Source: a candidate division WOR-1 bacterium RIFOXYB2_FULL_45_9 (GTDB lineage: Bacteria; Margulisbacteria; WOR-1; O2-12-FULL-45-9; XYB2-FULL-48-7). Taken from it: a stretch of 64,000 bases of DNA. The translations under genes and the position numbers were made by a program. The notes below the pieces were generated by a model that was given only the letters and a program-made list of their open reading frames with translations, was not told the DNA's origin and made no database searches. Positions 16,768 to 26,196 of the stretch are shown one piece after another. Position 1 is the first letter of the stretch. Each line of letters starts with the position of its first letter. The stretch is from contig MEUD01000001.1 of NCBI GenBank assembly GCA_001771575.1, positions 186,001 to 250,000 of the forward strand. Direction: 5' to 3'.

Positions 16768-19700
16768 TTATATCTGTTGCGCCCGGCTAAGCATCACGTA
16801 ATACGGATGCCGTTGATTGATCTCCCCATTGGTTGAAACGAAACCGGAATCTTTATCCGCCTGGGTCGGCTGGATCGAACCATCCATTAATTGCGCGAAC
16901 CTGACCACTTCTCCCATGGCGTCGGTCATTCGCGCCTGGAAAGGCTGGTAGAGCTCATGGCTGGTGTTGATCTGCTTATCGGCGGTGGCAAACCCCAGGC
17001 TGATGTCGGCCTCGGTTGGGACCGCCCCTCCCAGCAGAGCGCTGAAGCGGCGCATCTGGCGATCACGGACGATCGCCATTTGGAACTCTTGCGGCTTGCC
17101 GTTGAAGAGCCAGGCGGTCAGACCTTTTTCGGCTTCAGCTCCTTCTTTTAAGGTTCCGTCGCTATTGAAAGCGGCGCGAAGCTCGTGGTTGTCGGTCCGG
17201 CCGAGGATGTCTTCGGCTTCCTGGGTATCACTGGAAACCAGGGAGGCGACCTCATCCTGAAGTTGTTTGATCGAGACACGCCGCATGAAATCCGGCATAT
17301 CGATCCGGGGGAATTGCCGGGTAACGGCGGCGGTCAACTTGGTCTGGTCTCCGGCAAACTCTAATTTACCGGCGTTTTCCCTCAAGAATTGATATGCTCT
17401 GGCTTCATCTAAATGAATATCGCCTTCCGGGTAGGGGAGTTCCCGCTCCGCCATTGATGGGTCGGTGGGAACACCACCGGCGCCGTCGGAAAGATCGTGG
17501 CTTCTAACCCGGTAGGTGGTTGGGAAATCGACCCTGGTCCGCAGGGCGGAAGCCAGGCTGTCGAACGGCAGGTCGACCCCCTGGAAGAAAGCGGCATCGC
17601 GCGGAGAGCCGTCGTAATTCAGGACCGCGCCGTCTTCTCCTCCCATCCAGCGCATCAGGAGCTGGGCCCTAGTCCCATCCCGCATTTGAGTAATGGTTTT
17701 TAAATATTCTTCCGCTTTGACTTTGACCTCCCCTTCAGAAACGGCGATCGCGCCGAGCTTATCGAACATCGGGAGAGAGAGGAAGCCGAGGACCGCGCAG
17801 CCGACGACTTTATCAAAGGCGCCGCCGTTCAAAACAGCGCGGGCGACCGCGTTCATCCCTTCTTCGTGGACCTGCAGGCGGAAACCGAGCTCCTGCTGGC
17901 CATAGATCGAAGCGACGCCGACGTCGTTGACTACCTGGAAAATAGCGAGCGCGGCCAGCGAAGCGGAGCCCCAAGACATTGCCCTAACTCCAGCGACTGC
18001 TCCCGGGGTTGCTCTAAGGCCTCCCTGGATCATTGCCCTGCCGAGAAGCGCATCTTCGTGCATAGAGGTTATTGCCCCCCCAATAAAGTGGGCTCCGGCC
18101 AGCCCGGCCGCCAGTTGGGCGATATGGCCGCGCATAACTGAATCATCCTTGACTCCGGCGGCGTTGAGGATCCCGTTATAGAGACCGGAGGCAAGGTAGG
18201 TGTAGGCGATAGCGGCGGCAGTTCCGCGGAAATCTTTGGCCAATTCAGTCCGTCCGGCCGAAGTCCTGGTCATCCCGGCAATACTCCTCAAGCTTCCCCT
18301 TTTGAGGCGCCATTCGGTCATTTGGGCGGTGGTGATGCCGCCAAGCTGAAGGGCGGCCGGATTTTCTACTCCCATGCTCTTTAGTACCTCTTCGGCGAGA
18401 AGGGCGGCGACCATGACAGCGGTGAAGCGGGTCCCCCCTTTTACTGCCGCTCCTCTGGCGCTTCTGATCCTGTCAATTGTCCGACCAAAAGCGGTCTCCC
18501 TGACGCTGACCGGAGCGACCCGCTCCGCGGGAGGCCGACCGCGGTTGAAATCCTCAATAGCGGAGTTCAACTGCTTGATCTCCTCTTTTAGGTTCTTCCC
18601 CCCTTCGGTCTGTTCCCAGTAAGCCCGCCAATCGGAGTGGCCGTCCATAGTCCGGGCGGCGCTGTTTAGGTGGTGGCGGGATAATCTAACGATCTCGGCT
18701 TTTGCTTCCGATGGGGTCAGGCTGTCGGGAATGCCGCTCCGATCGAGGAGGGAACGGTTCTCCGGCTTCATCGCTTCCCGGGCGAACGCTCCGTCTTCGA
18801 GACGGGCAAAGGAAGAGAGCCGGCCGACGTCGGAAACCATGGTGCCGAACCAACTGGCGCCGGTCGTTGGCTGGAGATGAACCCGGGCCCGGCCGAAATG
18901 GCTGATTTCCCGGCCGGAAATTGCCCCTTCGCCATATGAGAGGGCGCGGATCGACTGGTCGCCGACCTGGTTAGCCAGGTGATGGGCGACTTCGGCGGTC
19001 AGCTTACTGTCGATCTCCGCCAGCGGAATGTTGTAGCGTTTGGCAATGTCGGCTTTAAGGTCGGTCCGCATCTGGCTGACCAGCTCCGCCGCTTTTGGTT
19101 GATAGAACGAGTCGATCGAAGAGAAAGCCCGGCGGTGGGTCCCATTAGGACTGCGAGAGACCATCTCCTGGTAGCTGATCCGCTCTTCCACAGTCGCGGC
19201 GTACTCGTGGCCATAAAGTTCAATGTTGACCCTTTCGAAGTTGAGGCCTTGGACCTCAAATGCGAGGGTGCCGCGCTGGGCGGTGGGGTGGGCACCGCCG
19301 ATTTCGATCTCCAGGTTTATTCTTTGGGTCGGGTTATTGACCGTGTGCTCGGTCAGGTAGGCGGCCTGTTCGTGCATCAGCGATCGAGTTAACGGTTCGT
19401 TCAAGCCGGTCGCTCTGGTTAACCTTTCGGCGCTGTGGAGCCGATAAACCTCGACGATGCCGCGGCCGACCCGGTAGGCGAAGCGGCGGGGAGAAAGCAA
19501 GACCTCCTGCATATTCGCAAAATTGAAAGAGAGGGTCCGGTTCCAGGCTTCGGCGATCCGGGTGCCGCCGGAAGAGCGGAGGATGCGCCCTAAACGGGTG
19601 TTGGGTTTTTGGCCCGCCCGCTGGATGATCTCACCCATTGTTTCCTTGGTCGGGTTGATGGAAAATTCTTTGGCCGCTTCCGCCATCTGATAGCGTTCAT

Positions 19701-22700
19701 AAAGCGCTTGCCGAAACGCTCCCGCTCCCTCGGTGTTGGAGCCGGGGTTTCGCTTGAGCCACTGGCAGACCTTAATAAAGCCGTCAAGTGCCGCGTTGCT
19801 TCCTCCCCTGGTCAATCCCCTGGAGAAAGTGTAAGTTTCCGCGAAAGAGTCCTGCATCATCCCGGTGACGGAGAAGGCGACGGCGTTGGCGACGGCGTCG
19901 TCGTAATTACCGTCGTAGACGTTTTTTAGGACCTGGGCGAGCAAGACCGGCGGGAAAAATGGGCCGATCAGGTCGATGACCGCGGTTGCTTGTTTGTAAG
20001 CAAAAGTCCTGGCGTTTTCACCAAGGTATGGATCCCCGGCAAGGGCGTCGGACCCCAGTCGGCCAAGCCCGGTCCAGAAACCGGTCCCCTGTGTCAGCCA
20101 GATGATCGACATCTTTTGGGCGGAGGTCCCGGCTAATAGCGAAAGTCCGTAACCTCCCGCCAAGAGATAATCACCGGGACGGCTGTTACTTAGCATCCCG
20201 GCGGTAAATAGGCCGGCGCCGATTTTTCCGGCATGGACTCTTTGGAAGGCTTGAGTGATCGGCTTGCCGATCACCGGAACGGCGTCAAGCCCTCTGAAAA
20301 AGAGCATTGTTTGCACGGTCTTGGCGGCGGTGTCGGCGGCGTCGGCGGAGACGTTGAGGAGGCGAGTGCCGGAGGGATTTCTCTCCAGCCAGCGCTCGGC
20401 GTCGCGGCCGATAAAGCGATGCCTGGCGCCGATCGGGCGGCCGGTCTCTCCGGTCACCTGGTCCAGGATATCGTCGAGAATGCCGCCGGTCTTGGTTGGG
20501 ACGCCGGAGAAAGCGCTGGTCGCGTGGGTGGTCTCTTCTCCGGAAGAGAAGTTGAGGACCCGCAGTTCAACTTTTTCGCCGCTGGTCCTTGATCGGCCTC
20601 CGGCTTCGGTTACAGCCTGGCGGATGGCCAGGGCAAAGTTGATCCCTCCCTCGCCGGTCTCGCTCGACATCATTCCCATGAGCGGGAGGACGGTGGTAGC
20701 GTAAACATTGACCGCTTCCTGGACCGGGTCGCGCCGCAGGCGGGGGATAGCCGGGTTGAAGTCGATCCCCTGTCCGGTATTGACCTGCTGTCGCAGAGCG
20801 GTTATGTACGTTCGGAGATGGGCGATCTTTTCGTCGGGAGTGGTAACCCCGGACGGGAAGGTATAATGGGTCTGGTTGATTGCCAAAAAGAGCCCTTCCT
20901 GTTGAGGAGAGTCGGGATCTTTTTCCAGCATCTCGGTGATAAAGCGCTCAAATAGATTGGCGACGCTGTTCAATATAGCGGTGTTTAACTTAGTGTCGTT
21001 TAAGGTGACACCGGCTTGCCAGGCGATCCCGCCCCCTGCCGCTCCCCGCTGGAGCAAGTCGGCTTTGATCATCCGGGCCATCGGTTGGGCGGCCCGGTCG
21101 AGGACCGATTCAATACTCCCTTGCCGGAACGGGACGGCGTTGGCGGAAACAAAATCGGAGACGGCCCCTCTCCCTTCGCGCTTATTTTCCGGTTTGCAAA
21201 AGCGGACAACTGCCTGGACCAGGAATTTGACCAGGGCGGTCTCCCGATCGTCGGCGGCGGTGACGTTGAGCGTCCCCCAGTTGACGTCGGGCCGGCCGGC
21301 GATATACTGGCGCAAAGCGCCGAGCCGCTGGTCGCGATCTCCCAATAAACCGCTAAGGAGCGGGTTCCGGTTGATCATGGTGGTCCGGTCGGTGGCGTCG
21401 ATCGGGGCGGGGAGGGCGCCGATCGAGATCTGCATCAGCGATGAGCCGAACAAGAAACCGTAGTCGTCAACCAGGTGGAGGAGAAAATCGCGGTCGATCC
21501 GTCCCGAAGAGAGGAACTCGCTCCGGGTTTGGCCAACCTCGGCCGGATTGGTCCGCAAGCGGCCGATGTCGTCGGAATAAAACTCTTCTTTGAGAGAGAG
21601 GATCAGCGAATCGTCGACATTGCTGATCGCCCGCCGGCTTCCAGCCTGTTCATACTCGGCCAGGCGGCTCCAGAGGTCTCGGCCAAGGGTCCTGGTTGAA
21701 ACATAAAAGCTATCCAGGTCGGTCCGCCCTTCGGACCGGATGACGCTGATGAGCTGGGTTCGGCCGTCTTCCACCTGCTCGGCTATACTGTCGATTGTCC
21801 TGACAAAACCGCGGCAGATGAGGATCGTGGCCAGGATATCCTGGCGGACGGCGTCGGCGTTATCGACCCCGGGAGCGACAAAGATCCGGGAGAGTACCTG
21901 CTGTCTGTATGAAGGGTCGCTTAAGCGTTGTTCATCGAGATCAAGGAAGTGGATGGCGGTCTTATTCTCCCGGAGGAGAGAAGAGACCCGCTGGAGAAGG
22001 GCGACCTGGTCGGGAGAAAGATTTCTTTTGGTCCCGAGGAAATTAAAAGCTTCAGCGGAAGAGATATAGATCTGGTCTTCAAGGTCCTGGGCGGTGATCT
22101 GGCCGCGGACCACTCCTCCCTCTTCGACCGGGTTGTGGGCGGTCAGCCCTCTTTGCCGCAGGAGGGTATAGATCCCGATCCGGTAAGCGGCGATCGGTTC
22201 GCCGCCGTTAAAGTCGGCGAAGTTGTTGTAATCTTTCCAGATGTTGACGTCGTACTGGCTGATGTGAGTTAGATTTCCAGCCGCGACTGGGCCATCGGTC
22301 CGGGGGGCCTCGATCGATGCAAAGGCGTTGATCCCGATCTCCGCCGCTTTGGAAAACTCCGTCGCGCCGATGATCGTCCAATTTCGCGTGATGTTTCCCG
22401 CCCCTTCCCCCGCTTTTTTCCATTCACCGGGCTTATAGCCGGTTGCCACTTGGTTTAATATCCCCCTGACGATCTGCCGGATGTTGGCGAGGAGCTGGGG
22501 TTGCGGAGTGTCTCCCTGGGCAAAATATTGGCTGATGGGGAGGCTCGGGTTTTGAAAAAGCTGGGAGACGACGGTGGTCAGTTTGTTCTTAATGTAGTCC
22601 GCTTGCTTTTCGACGATCTCCTTATTTTTGGCGATCAAGGCGTTAAGTTTTGTTAAGACCGCCTGGAGTTCCGGTTTATCTCGAAGCTCGGGATGGGCCT

Positions 22701-25700
22701 CGATCTGGCTTCTAAAGTTTCTGACGATGTTTTCCAATAAAGCGGTTTGTCTTCGAACCAAAAGCGCCTTGAACCTTTCCGCGACCTTATTGACGGCGGA
22801 GGGGAGATTGGCCTGCAGGTTTTGCCGCAAGGCCGGGTCCCGCAAGACCTCATTGAACGCTTCTTCCGTAGAACCGGCGAGCAGGGTAAGTGTTTCGCGT
22901 CTTAAGCTCGCTGGAGAACTTTGCGAGCGCTGTCCCAGCTCCAAAAGAAGGGCCTGGACGAATTGTTTATTTAAAGGGGCCGCGTCCAGCGCGGTTTTAA
23001 GCTGTCCGACCGCGGCATTGTAGTCTCGGCTTGACGCGTCAAATTCCTGGTTGGCGTCGGTATTTGAGTAGAGGAGGTCGGCGATCCTAAAAGCGACCTC
23101 TTCCCCCGGGTCTTTTTCCGAGGTTCTGATGGCGGGATTCCCTGCGGCGGAGATCAGGGAGTCGGACGAGGTCTGGCCAAAAACACCGAGGGTTGGACGG
23201 GTCGTCTGGCCAAAGCTTGGCGTGGCAAAGCGAATCATCGCTTTAGCGACGATCAGTTCCGGAGAGTCGTTGGTCAGCGCCCGGCGGCTCCCATCGGCCG
23301 GGTTAAACAGGAAATATTGCTCGGTCTGTTCCCGCAAAACCGCGATCTGATATTTCCCTCCGACAAAGTCGCGGTAGATCGATAAAGCCTGGCTCAAGCT
23401 GACCCTGCTGCCAGCCCCGTAGTCAGACAAGGCCCGTGCCATCATCTTGTTGAGCTGTTCCTGCGAATCAAGGAATGAGCGTAAAAGCGGCGCTTCGGTC
23501 GCCAGCCGCCGGCTGGCGATCTCTTCGGGGGAAAGGGGGCGGGTGGTCCGCGCTGTCCGGAGAGCGTTAAAGGTAGTGATGGTCTGCCGGTCAAGTGTGC
23601 CGGCCGACCTTAAGTAAGCGGTGGCCGCTTCCGCCGGTTTGTTCCCATCGATGGCGATCTCGATGTTGACCAGGCTCTCCCAGGTGACCCCGGGGAGAAG
23701 CTGTTGGTTAATTGGCGAGTCCGGTTTAATTTCTGTGTCCTGGTCGTGGGCGAATACTTCCCGGTATTGTTTAAATACCCGGCTGATCCGCTCAAGCAGA
23801 GGAGTGGCTGCGGCAGGCGGGGCATACTGGTCTCCCAGCCGCTGGCGCAAGGCCTTGTCCGCCAGGAGCGCCCGGTCAAGTATCCTGACCGCGATCGCGT
23901 TCCCGGGAGGGAGCCAGCTTTCCCAGTTCGGATCCCCCTGATCTTTTTTTTCTTTTCTGATCTTTTCCAACTCTTTGGTCAGCTCTTCTAAAGACTTGGT
24001 TGACCCTCCCAAATGGGAGGTAACGGAATTTAATTCCTGGCTCAAGCGTCCCGCTTCACTATCAAAGATCGCTAAATGCAGGGTCGAGGTGACATAGCGG
24101 CCGACCGAAGCGAGGGCCTCGGTCGGGATCTCGGCGCCGACCGCGGCGAGGACCGTGCTTTCCAGGCGGCCGTTCCTGGTAACCGCTTTTTGTTCCAGGT
24201 AATATGCCCGTTTTTCCAGCCGGGTCAAAACTGCTTTTCCTTCTTTGAGTTCTTTTTCCAGGTTCTCCAGGCCAACTTTAAGTTCAGTAAAGCGGGGAAG
24301 AGTCTGGCCGTCGACGATCAAACCACTTTCGCTCCCATAAGCGTATAGGCCGAAAGCGCGGAAGAAGCCTGGATTATTTTGCGAAGCGGTCTGGAGCATG
24401 GTTTGCGCCTGGCGGAGGGCGGCGATCTTTTCTGGGATCGTGAGCGATTCCCAGCGGGTGAAAGCGGCGGGATGAGTGATCCCGGAATTGGGGATCAGTC
24501 CGGCGGTCCGGATAAATTTAGCCGCCTGTTCTTTAGCGGAGTCGATCTCGAATTTACCTGGGAGCTTGGTTGAAGCTTCGGCGATCATTTTTTCGGCGAC
24601 GTAGAGCTCAACCCATTCGCTCTGGTAGTCCTGGGTCAAACCGCTAAATTGTCCTTGAAAGAGAGGAGGGTGAAATTGGCTTCTTAATTGTTCGACGGTA
24701 AAACCACTACCGGTCGCTTCGCTGTAAATCCTGTGGGCCTGGGTCTGGCTGAAGGCGACCACTTCCTGGCGCAGAGCGGCCATTTTGGCAAAGACATCGG
24801 CCAATCCCGTCTCTTCTCCGGCCGGAGCGGTAATTTCCGCCAGGTAGCGAAGGAGAAACGAGAGCTTCTCAAAAGTTGACTGCGAATTAAAGGTTGAGAT
24901 AAAACTTTCCCTGACCCGCTGGTCGGTAAAATTGCCGGCGGCAAATCTCCTAAGGGACGCTTGCAGGGTCGCGTTCTTCATCAGTTCCTCGGCCCGGTCG
25001 CGCAGGTCTTTTAATTTGATCTGCGCTTCGGCGAGGCGGATAACCTGCTGTTCGCGGGTGGTTCCTGGTCCAGGGAGGCGGCCGATAACGCTGTTTAGCT
25101 CCTGCATTTGTCCGGTGTAGGCGCGGCCGCCGAATTCGGTCAGCCGGGCGGAGAAAGCTTCAGGGGAGAGAGTTTCGCCGGCGACGCCGGTCAGCGCGGT
25201 CCGCAGAAAGCCTCCCAGTGGGGAGGCGGGATCGGGAATCTCGTGGACCAGTCCCCGCGGATCGACAAAATCAGAGGTAATGCCGGGATTTCCGGCCCGA
25301 TCAAGCTGGCGGGAAATGACAAAAGGGGCGTTTGGGGAGGAGTAGTCGACTATTACCCGGGTGCCGCGGGCGAGCCCCTCGTTAAAGGCGCGGGTTGAGG
25401 AAATTCGCTTTGACGATTCAAGAAACAAGTAACGGATTAAATTGAGAGAAATAGTGTTGGAATTGGGATCCCAATCGACGGCGGTCAAATAACCCGGCCG
25501 TTTGCCGGGCTCTAGTTTGCTGATGTTATCTTTCAGGGCCGAGAGCATTGGGGCCAGATCGTCAAAACAGTTGCAGTAGACGCGCGAAGTGTAGCCGGCG
25601 TCCCCCGCCAGGGTCCGCAGAAAGACGATCGCGGCGCCGCGGTCGATTGGACTTAAGGTTTGCAGGCTCTGGGCGTTGATGCCGCCGCTTCCCATCAGTC

Positions 25701-25932
25701 CCATGATCGGGTTTAGGGCGGCGGTAATGCCGAGCCGGCCAAAGAGTTTTTGCCAGTCTTCTTTTTCCTGGTCCGAAACATTCCCCTGGGCCAGGGTCCC
25801 GGCGTAATTGACGGAGTAGATCGCGGGGAGCTCGCCGGTAAAAGTTGGCGCTGGACCACCGGGGCCAAAAATGGTCGGTCCGCTCGCGGGACTGGTTCTG
25901 CTGGCTGGCAATCTAACTTCGGCGTCTCCCAT
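16768..25932 (-). CDS. giant 3054-aa protein with C-terminal hydrophobic region
   Basis: AGGAGGAG lies 3 nt before the ATG at 25932, so that start is preferred to an in-frame ATG 14 codons upstream that falls in the leader's terminator hairpin. There is no signal peptide. Residues of about 1-1880 are soluble and helical with charged coiled-coil stretches (for example around 600-700 and 1040-1180). Hydrophobic segments lie at about 1897-1947, 1980-2007, 2497-2514, 2570-2622, 2652-2677 and 2709-2731. The last 100 residues hold two copies of a 43-residue motif. No catalytic motif or known domain was recognised. It is expressed from site 7 through a structured leader. A secreted giant effector, toxin or adhesin-like protein is possible. 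Function unknown. Confidence 0.85.
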   Translation of the reverse strand: MGDAEVRLPASRTSPASGPTIFGPGGPAPTFTGELPAIYSVNYAGTLAQGNVSDQEKEDWQKLFGRLGITAALNPIMGLMGSGGINAQSLQTLSPIDRGAAIVFLRTLAGDAGYTSRVYCNCFDDLAPMLSALKDNISKLEPGKRPGYLTAVDWDPNSNTISLNLIRYLFLESSKRISSTRAFNEGLARGTRVIVDYSSPNAPFVISRQLDRAGNPGITSDFVDPRGLVHEIPDPASPLGGFLRTALTGVAGETLSPEAFSARLTEFGGRAYTGQMQELNSVIGRLPGPGTTREQQVIRLAEAQIKLKDLRDRAEELMKNATLQASLRRFAAGNFTDQRVRESFISTFNSQSTFEKLSFLLRYLAEITAPAGEETGLADVFAKMAALRQEVVAFSQTQAHRIYSEATGSGFTVEQLRSQFHPPLFQGQFSGLTQDYQSEWVELYVAEKMIAEASTKLPGKFEIDSAKEQAAKFIRTAGLIPNSGITHPAAFTRWESLTIPEKIAALRQAQTMLQTASQNNPGFFRAFGLYAYGSESGLIVDGQTLPRFTELKVGLENLEKELKEGKAVLTRLEKRAYYLEQKAVTRNGRLESTVLAAVGAEIPTEALASVGRYVTSTLHLAIFDSEAGRLSQELNSVTSHLGGSTKSLEELTKELEKIRKEKKDQGDPNWESWLPPGNAIAVRILDRALLADKALRQRLGDQYAPPAAATPLLERISRVFKQYREVFAHDQDTEIKPDSPINQQLLPGVTWESLVNIEIAIDGNKPAEAATAYLRSAGTLDRQTITTFNALRTARTTRPLSPEEIASRRLATEAPLLRSFLDSQEQLNKMMARALSDYGAGSRVSLSQALSIYRDFVGGKYQIAVLREQTEQYFLFNPADGSRRALTNDSPELIVAKAMIRFATPSFGQTTRPTLGVFGQTSSDSLISAAGNPAIRTSEKDPGEEVAFRIADLLYSNTDANQEFDASSRDYNAAVGQLKTALDAAPLNKQFVQALLLELGQRSQSSPASLRRETLTLLAGSTEEAFNEVLRDPALRQNLQANLPSAVNKVAERFKALLVRRQTALLENIVRNFRSQIEAHPELRDKPELQAVLTKLNALIAKNKEIVEKQADYIKNKLTTVVSQLFQNPSLPISQYFAQGDTPQPQLLANIRQIVRGILNQVATGYKPGEWKKAGEGAGNITRNWTIIGATEFSKAAEIGINAFASIEAPRTDGPVAAGNLTHISQYDVNIWKDYNNFADFNGGEPIAAYRIGIYTLLRQRGLTAHNPVEEGGVVRGQITAQDLEDQIYISSAEAFNFLGTKRNLSPDQVALLQRVSSLLRENKTAIHFLDLDEQRLSDPSYRQQVLSRIFVAPGVDNADAVRQDILATILICRGFVRTIDSIAEQVEDGRTQLISVIRSEGRTDLDSFYVSTRTLGRDLWSRLAEYEQAGSRRAISNVDDSLILSLKEEFYSDDIGRLRTNPAEVGQTRSEFLSSGRIDRDFLLHLVDDYGFLFGSSLMQISIGALPAPIDATDRTTMINRNPLLSGLLGDRDQRLGALRQYIAGRPDVNWGTLNVTAADDRETALVKFLVQAVVRFCKPENKREGRGAVSDFVSANAVPFRQGSIESVLDRAAQPMARMIKADLLQRGAAGGGIAWQAGVTLNDTKLNTAILNSVANLFERFITEMLEKDPDSPQQEGLFLAINQTHYTFPSGVTTPDEKIAHLRTYITALRQQVNTGQGIDFNPAIPRLRRDPVQEAVNVYATTVLPLMGMMSSETGEGGINFALAIRQAVTEAGGRSRTSGEKVELRVLNFSSGEETTHATSAFSGVPTKTGGILDDILDQVTGETGRPIGARHRFIGRDAERWLERNPSGTRLLNVSADAADTAAKTVQTMLFFRGLDAVPVIGKPITQAFQRVHAGKIGAGLFTAGMLSNSRPGDYLLAGGYGLSLLAGTSAQKMSIIWLTQGTGFWTGLGRLGSDALAGDPYLGENARTFAYKQATAVIDLIGPFFPPVLLAQVLKNVYDGNYDDAVANAVAFSVTGMMQDSFAETYTFSRGLTRGGSNAALDGFIKVCQWLKRNPGSNTEGAGAFRQALYERYQMAEAAKEFSINPTKETMGEIIQRAGQKPNTRLGRILRSSGGTRIAEAWNRTLSFNFANMQEVLLSPRRFAYRVGRGIVEVYRLHSAERLTRATGLNEPLTRSLMHEQAAYLTEHTVNNPTQRINLEIEIGGAHPTAQRGTLAFEVQGLNFERVNIELYGHEYAATVEERISYQEMVSRSPNGTHRRAFSSIDSFYQPKAAELVSQMRTDLKADIAKRYNIPLAEIDSKLTAEVAHHLANQVGDQSIRALSYGEGAISGREISHFGRARVHLQPTTGASWFGTMVSDVGRLSSFARLEDGAFAREAMKPENRSLLDRSGIPDSLTPSEAKAEIVRLSRHHLNSAARTMDGHSDWRAYWEQTEGGKNLKEEIKQLNSAIEDFNRGRPPAERVAPVSVRETAFGRTIDRIRSARGAAVKGGTRFTAVMVAALLAEEVLKSMGVENPAALQLGGITTAQMTEWRLKRGSLRSIAGMTRTSAGRTELAKDFRGTAAAIAYTYLASGLYNGILNAAGVKDDSVMRGHIAQLAAGLAGAHFIGGAITSMHEDALLGRAMIQGGLRATPGAVAGVRAMSWGSASLAALAIFQVVNDVGVASIYGQQELGFRLQVHEEGMNAVARAVLNGGAFDKVVGCAVLGFLSLPMFDKLGAIAVSEGEVKVKAEEYLKTITQMRDGTRAQLLMRWMGGEDGAVLNYDGSPRDAAFFQGVDLPFDSLASALRTRVDFPTTYRVRSHDLSDGAGGVPTDPSMAERELPYPEGDIHLDEARAYQFLRENAGKLEFAGDQTKLTAAVTRQFPRIDMPDFMRRVSIKQLQDEVASLVSSDTQEAEDILGRTDNHELRAAFNSDGTLKEGAEAEKGLTAWLFNGKPQEFQMAIVRDRQMRRFSALLGGAVPTEADISLGFATADKQINTSHELYQPFQARMTDAMGEVVRFAQLMDGSIQPTQADKDSGFVSTNGEINQRHPYYVMLSRAQQI

Positions 25933-25942
25933 TGCTCCTCCT

Positions 25943-26051
25943 AAAAAAAACAGACTTGTCGACGGAACGAACAAGCCTGTTAAATACTTTGTTATTTCTT
26001 ACTACTTAATTCATGCCACTTGAACACTGTCCCAGCAACAGGCAAGCCAAG
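25943..26051 (-). promoter_or_regulatory. structured 5' leader with attenuator (copy 1, 3054-aa gene)
   Basis: Hairpin A at 26031-26051 has arms CUUGGC and GCUGGG around the loop UUGCCUGUU. Further on, AACAGGC (25975-25981) lies in the 5' arm of a 10-bp hairpin (ACAGGCUUGU with ACAAGUCUGU) followed by eight U, a textbook intrinsic terminator directly before the ribosome site. The loop can pair with AACAGGC over 7 bp, which would break the terminator. Two more copies are at 32397-32470 and 35933-35989. This is probably a regulated antitermination leader. Confidence 0.75.
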
Positions 26052-26072
26052 ACCGCGTTCCCATCTATATAT

Positions 26073-26100
26073 TTATCGGATTATAAGCGAAAAAACTTGC
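26073..26100 (-). promoter_or_regulatory. sigma28-like promoter (island site 7)
   Basis: On the minus strand the -35 is GCAAGTTT (26093-26100), then 12 nt, then the -10 TCCGATAA (26073-26080). It drives the 3054-aa gene through a leader of about 135 nt. Confidence 0.75.
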
Positions 26101-26159
26101 GGGGGGAAGGGGGGAAAGAGGCAGATGCAAAGGTGGAAGGCAAGGGCGGGAGAAAGGGC
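26101..26159. repeat. purine-rich array between divergent promoters
   Basis: This is almost pure G/A on the plus strand, with GGGGGAAGG, GCAAAGG and GGCAAGGGCGGG units. It lies between the -35 elements of sites 7 and 6. It matches the arrays upstream of sites 8, 9 and 3 when read from the promoter. Confidence 0.55.
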
Positions 26160-26187
26160 GCAAGTTTAGAGGGGTTTTAAGCGATAA
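26160..26187 (+). promoter_or_regulatory. sigma28-like promoter (island site 6)
   Basis: The -35 is GCAAGTTT (26160-26167), then 12 nt, then the -10 AGCGATAA (26180-26187). The ATG of the kinase begins 10 nt after the -10, so a leaderless mRNA is predicted. Confidence 0.75.
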
Positions 26188-26196
26188 ATAGATAAG

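Noticed and set aside
25943-26066. Known c-di-GMP or preQ1 riboswitch
   Set aside because: I compared the leader with the conserved cores I remember (for example the GEMM GCAAACC and ACGCAAAGCC blocks). They are not present in the transcribed orientation, so I report an unassigned leader.
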